Part shown: positions 41,905 through 42,855 of the stretch, piece after piece
Layout of the letters: each line of letters opens with the position of its first letter
How positions within the stretch are numbered: position 1 is the first letter of the stretch
Assembly (NCBI RefSeq): GCF_036567765.1
Contig: NZ_DATCTU010000086.1
Span: 1 to 42,855, forward strand
Direction: 5' to 3'
Source of the DNA: Pseudobacteroides sp.
GTDB taxonomy: Bacteria > Bacillota > Clostridia > Acetivibrionales > DSM-2933
DNA: 42,855 nt
Made by a program: the position numbers and the translations under genes
Notes under the pieces: generated by a model
Databases searched by the model: none
The model's input: only the letters and a program-made list of their open reading frames with translations
Told to the model about the DNA's origin: nothing

Positions 41905-42348
41905 TTATCCTAGAATCTTTTTTATTATCTGATTTATGATTTTTCCATCAGCTCTACCCTTAACATTTGGCATTACAGCTTGCATTACCTTGCCAATATC
42001 CTTCATTGATGAAGCACCTGTATCTTGGATTGCCTGCTTGACAATGTTCTCAAGTTCTTCTTCAGAAAGCTGTTCTGGTAGATATTGCATCAAAACATCT
42101 ATTTCAGTTTTAAGATTATCGATAAGATCCTGTCTGCCGCTTTTTTCGAATTCAGAAAGCGAATCTCTTCTCTTTTTGACTTCTTTGCCAATAACATCAA
42201 TTATACTATCATCATCAAGGATTACTTTGCTGTCTTTTTCCACTTGAAGGATTGCTGATCTCACCATTTGGATAGCATTTTTCCTAAGAGTGTCCTTTTC
42301 CCTCATGGCGATTTTCATATCTTCAAGCAGTTTTTCCTTAAGGGACAT
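41905..42348 (-). CDS. yqeY: GatB/YqeY domain protein
   Basis: 147 residues, the standard length of YqeY. The conserved N-terminal helical segment is SLKEKLLEDMKIAMREKDTLRKNAIQMVRSAI, followed by DVIGKEVKKRRDSLSEFEKSGR, the LMQYLPEQLSEEELE motif and MKDIGKVMQAVMPNVKGRADGK. The C-terminal half is homologous to the tRNA-binding tail domain of GatB. The protein is presumed to bind tRNA or an amidotransferase-type target, but its role is not established. It follows rpsU directly, the usual pairing in Firmicutes, and its transcript ends at the 41876-41901 hairpin. Confidence 0.95.
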   Translation of the reverse strand: MSLKEKLLEDMKIAMREKDTLRKNAIQMVRSAILQVEKDSKVILDDDSIIDVIGKEVKKRRDSLSEFEKSGRQDLIDNLKTEIDVLMQYLPEQLSEEELENIVKQAIQDTGASSMKDIGKVMQAVMPNVKGRADGKIINQIIKKILG

Positions 42349-42373
42349 AAGATAGCCTCCTATTTATAATGGC

Positions 42374-42550
42374 TTATTTAAATTTTCTTTTTCTTGCAGC
42401 CTCGGATTTTTTCTTTCTCTTAACACTAGGCTTTTCGTAATGCTCCCTTTTCCTGATTTCAGATAATACGCCAGCTTTCGCGCATTGTCTTTTAAAACGC
42501 TTAAGAGCACTTTCTAGGGATTCGTTTTCCTTAACCCTTACTTCAGACAT
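42374..42550 (-). CDS. rpsU: 30S ribosomal protein S21
   Basis: 58 residues, typical of S21. The ATG at 42548-42550 was chosen because it has GGGAGGGA 6 bases upstream and begins with [19 protein letters not shown], the expected N-terminus; a longer frame upstream has no such start. The rest matches the family ([24 protein letters not shown], then the basic tail [13 protein letters not shown]). S21 binds the 30S platform and helps initiation. It is the first gene of rpsU - yqeY. Confidence 0.96.
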   Translation of the reverse strand: MSEVRVKENESLESALKRFKRQCAKAGVLSEIRKREHYEKPSVKRKKKSEAARKRKFK

Positions 42551-42855
42551 GCATTTCCCTCCCTCCGATGGTAGCAATTGTGCCAAGAATAAGCTCTTAT
42601 CACTATTCTGTCTATTTATGGGAATAAGACAAAGTGAAGCACATATTATATTATATCTCAACTACCAAAATAAAGTCAATAGAAATTTAGCACTAAACCT
42701 GCCTAATTTCAAGGAAATCATAGGTTCTATTACCCACTAGTTAAATTTCTATGTTTTGCCATAATAAAAGTGGTAAATCTATTAAAGCATTAACACTTTT
42801 AATAAATATATTTAAAATCAAATATTTAGCATTAATTTAATTTTAAACAATTAAA
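42551..42855. other. 305-base region upstream of rpsU
   Basis: AT-rich. It holds the rpsU promoter at 42650-42679 and a leader of about 90 bases. To the right of 42680 I see no gene or clear structure before the window ends. Confidence 0.7.
42650..42679 (-). promoter_or_regulatory. Predicted promoter of rpsU - yqeY
   Basis: On the minus strand TTGACT (42674-42679), 18 bases, TATAAT (42650-42655). Near-perfect sigma-A consensus, fitting a ribosomal protein gene. Confidence 0.75.

Noticed and set aside
42551..42661. N-terminal extension of S21
   Set aside because: It would cover the leader and part of the promoter region; S21 is normally about 58 residues and has a good ribosome binding site at 42550.

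Overview
The window looks like a chromosomal segment of an anaerobic, cellulolytic Clostridia species. Base composition is AT-rich, intergenic hairpins are typical of Firmicutes, ribosome binding sites are of the AGGAGG type, and two secreted proteins carry C-terminal dockerin modules. The dockerin style (Asn-Met in both loops, preceded in one case by a carboxypeptidase-regulatory-like domain) resembles what I recall from Acetivibrio / Pseudobacteroides relatives. That genus-level guess is an inference.

Bases 1-23010 are one uninterrupted reading frame, open at the left edge, encoding at least 7,669 residues of a giant extracellular modular protein. In order it holds: 185-residue beta-rich repeats; about 11 fibronectin-III domains, mostly alternating with Ig-like domains; two long paralogous super-modules (PKD, four CARDB, macroglobulin-like, NEW3-like, prealbumin-like domains); a helix-rich segment; a ComEC-type metallo-beta-lactamase domain whose two halves are in circularly permuted order; a second helix-rich segment; PPC-like, Ig-like and HYR domains; and a dockerin. 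Next, on the minus strand, come an amidohydrolase of clearly higher GC content with its own promoter and possible operator, and a dockerin-bearing family-8 glycoside hydrolase. The dockerins imply that the GH8 enzyme and the giant protein could sit on a cellulosome-like scaffold.

Bases 26016-30200 are a mixed region: a CYTH/triphosphate-tunnel protein (minus), a DUF89 phosphatase translationally coupled to a TrpR/YerC-like regulator (plus), a small secreted protein and a DUF5317 membrane protein leading into secA. The intergenic spaces here hold a small family of palindromic elements, a second short repeat, and an orphan minus-strand terminator.

Bases 30198-42855 are mostly core genes: secA, folC, a membrane-anchored TPR/coiled-coil protein, a patatin-like lipase, thrC, then ACT protein - hom - lysC (the aspartate to threonine branch), and on the minus strand rpsU - yqeY. 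The thrC / ACT / hom / lysC cluster covers most of threonine synthesis from aspartate; homoserine kinase and aspartate-semialdehyde dehydrogenase are not in the window. No tRNA, rRNA, CRISPR array or transposase gene was seen.
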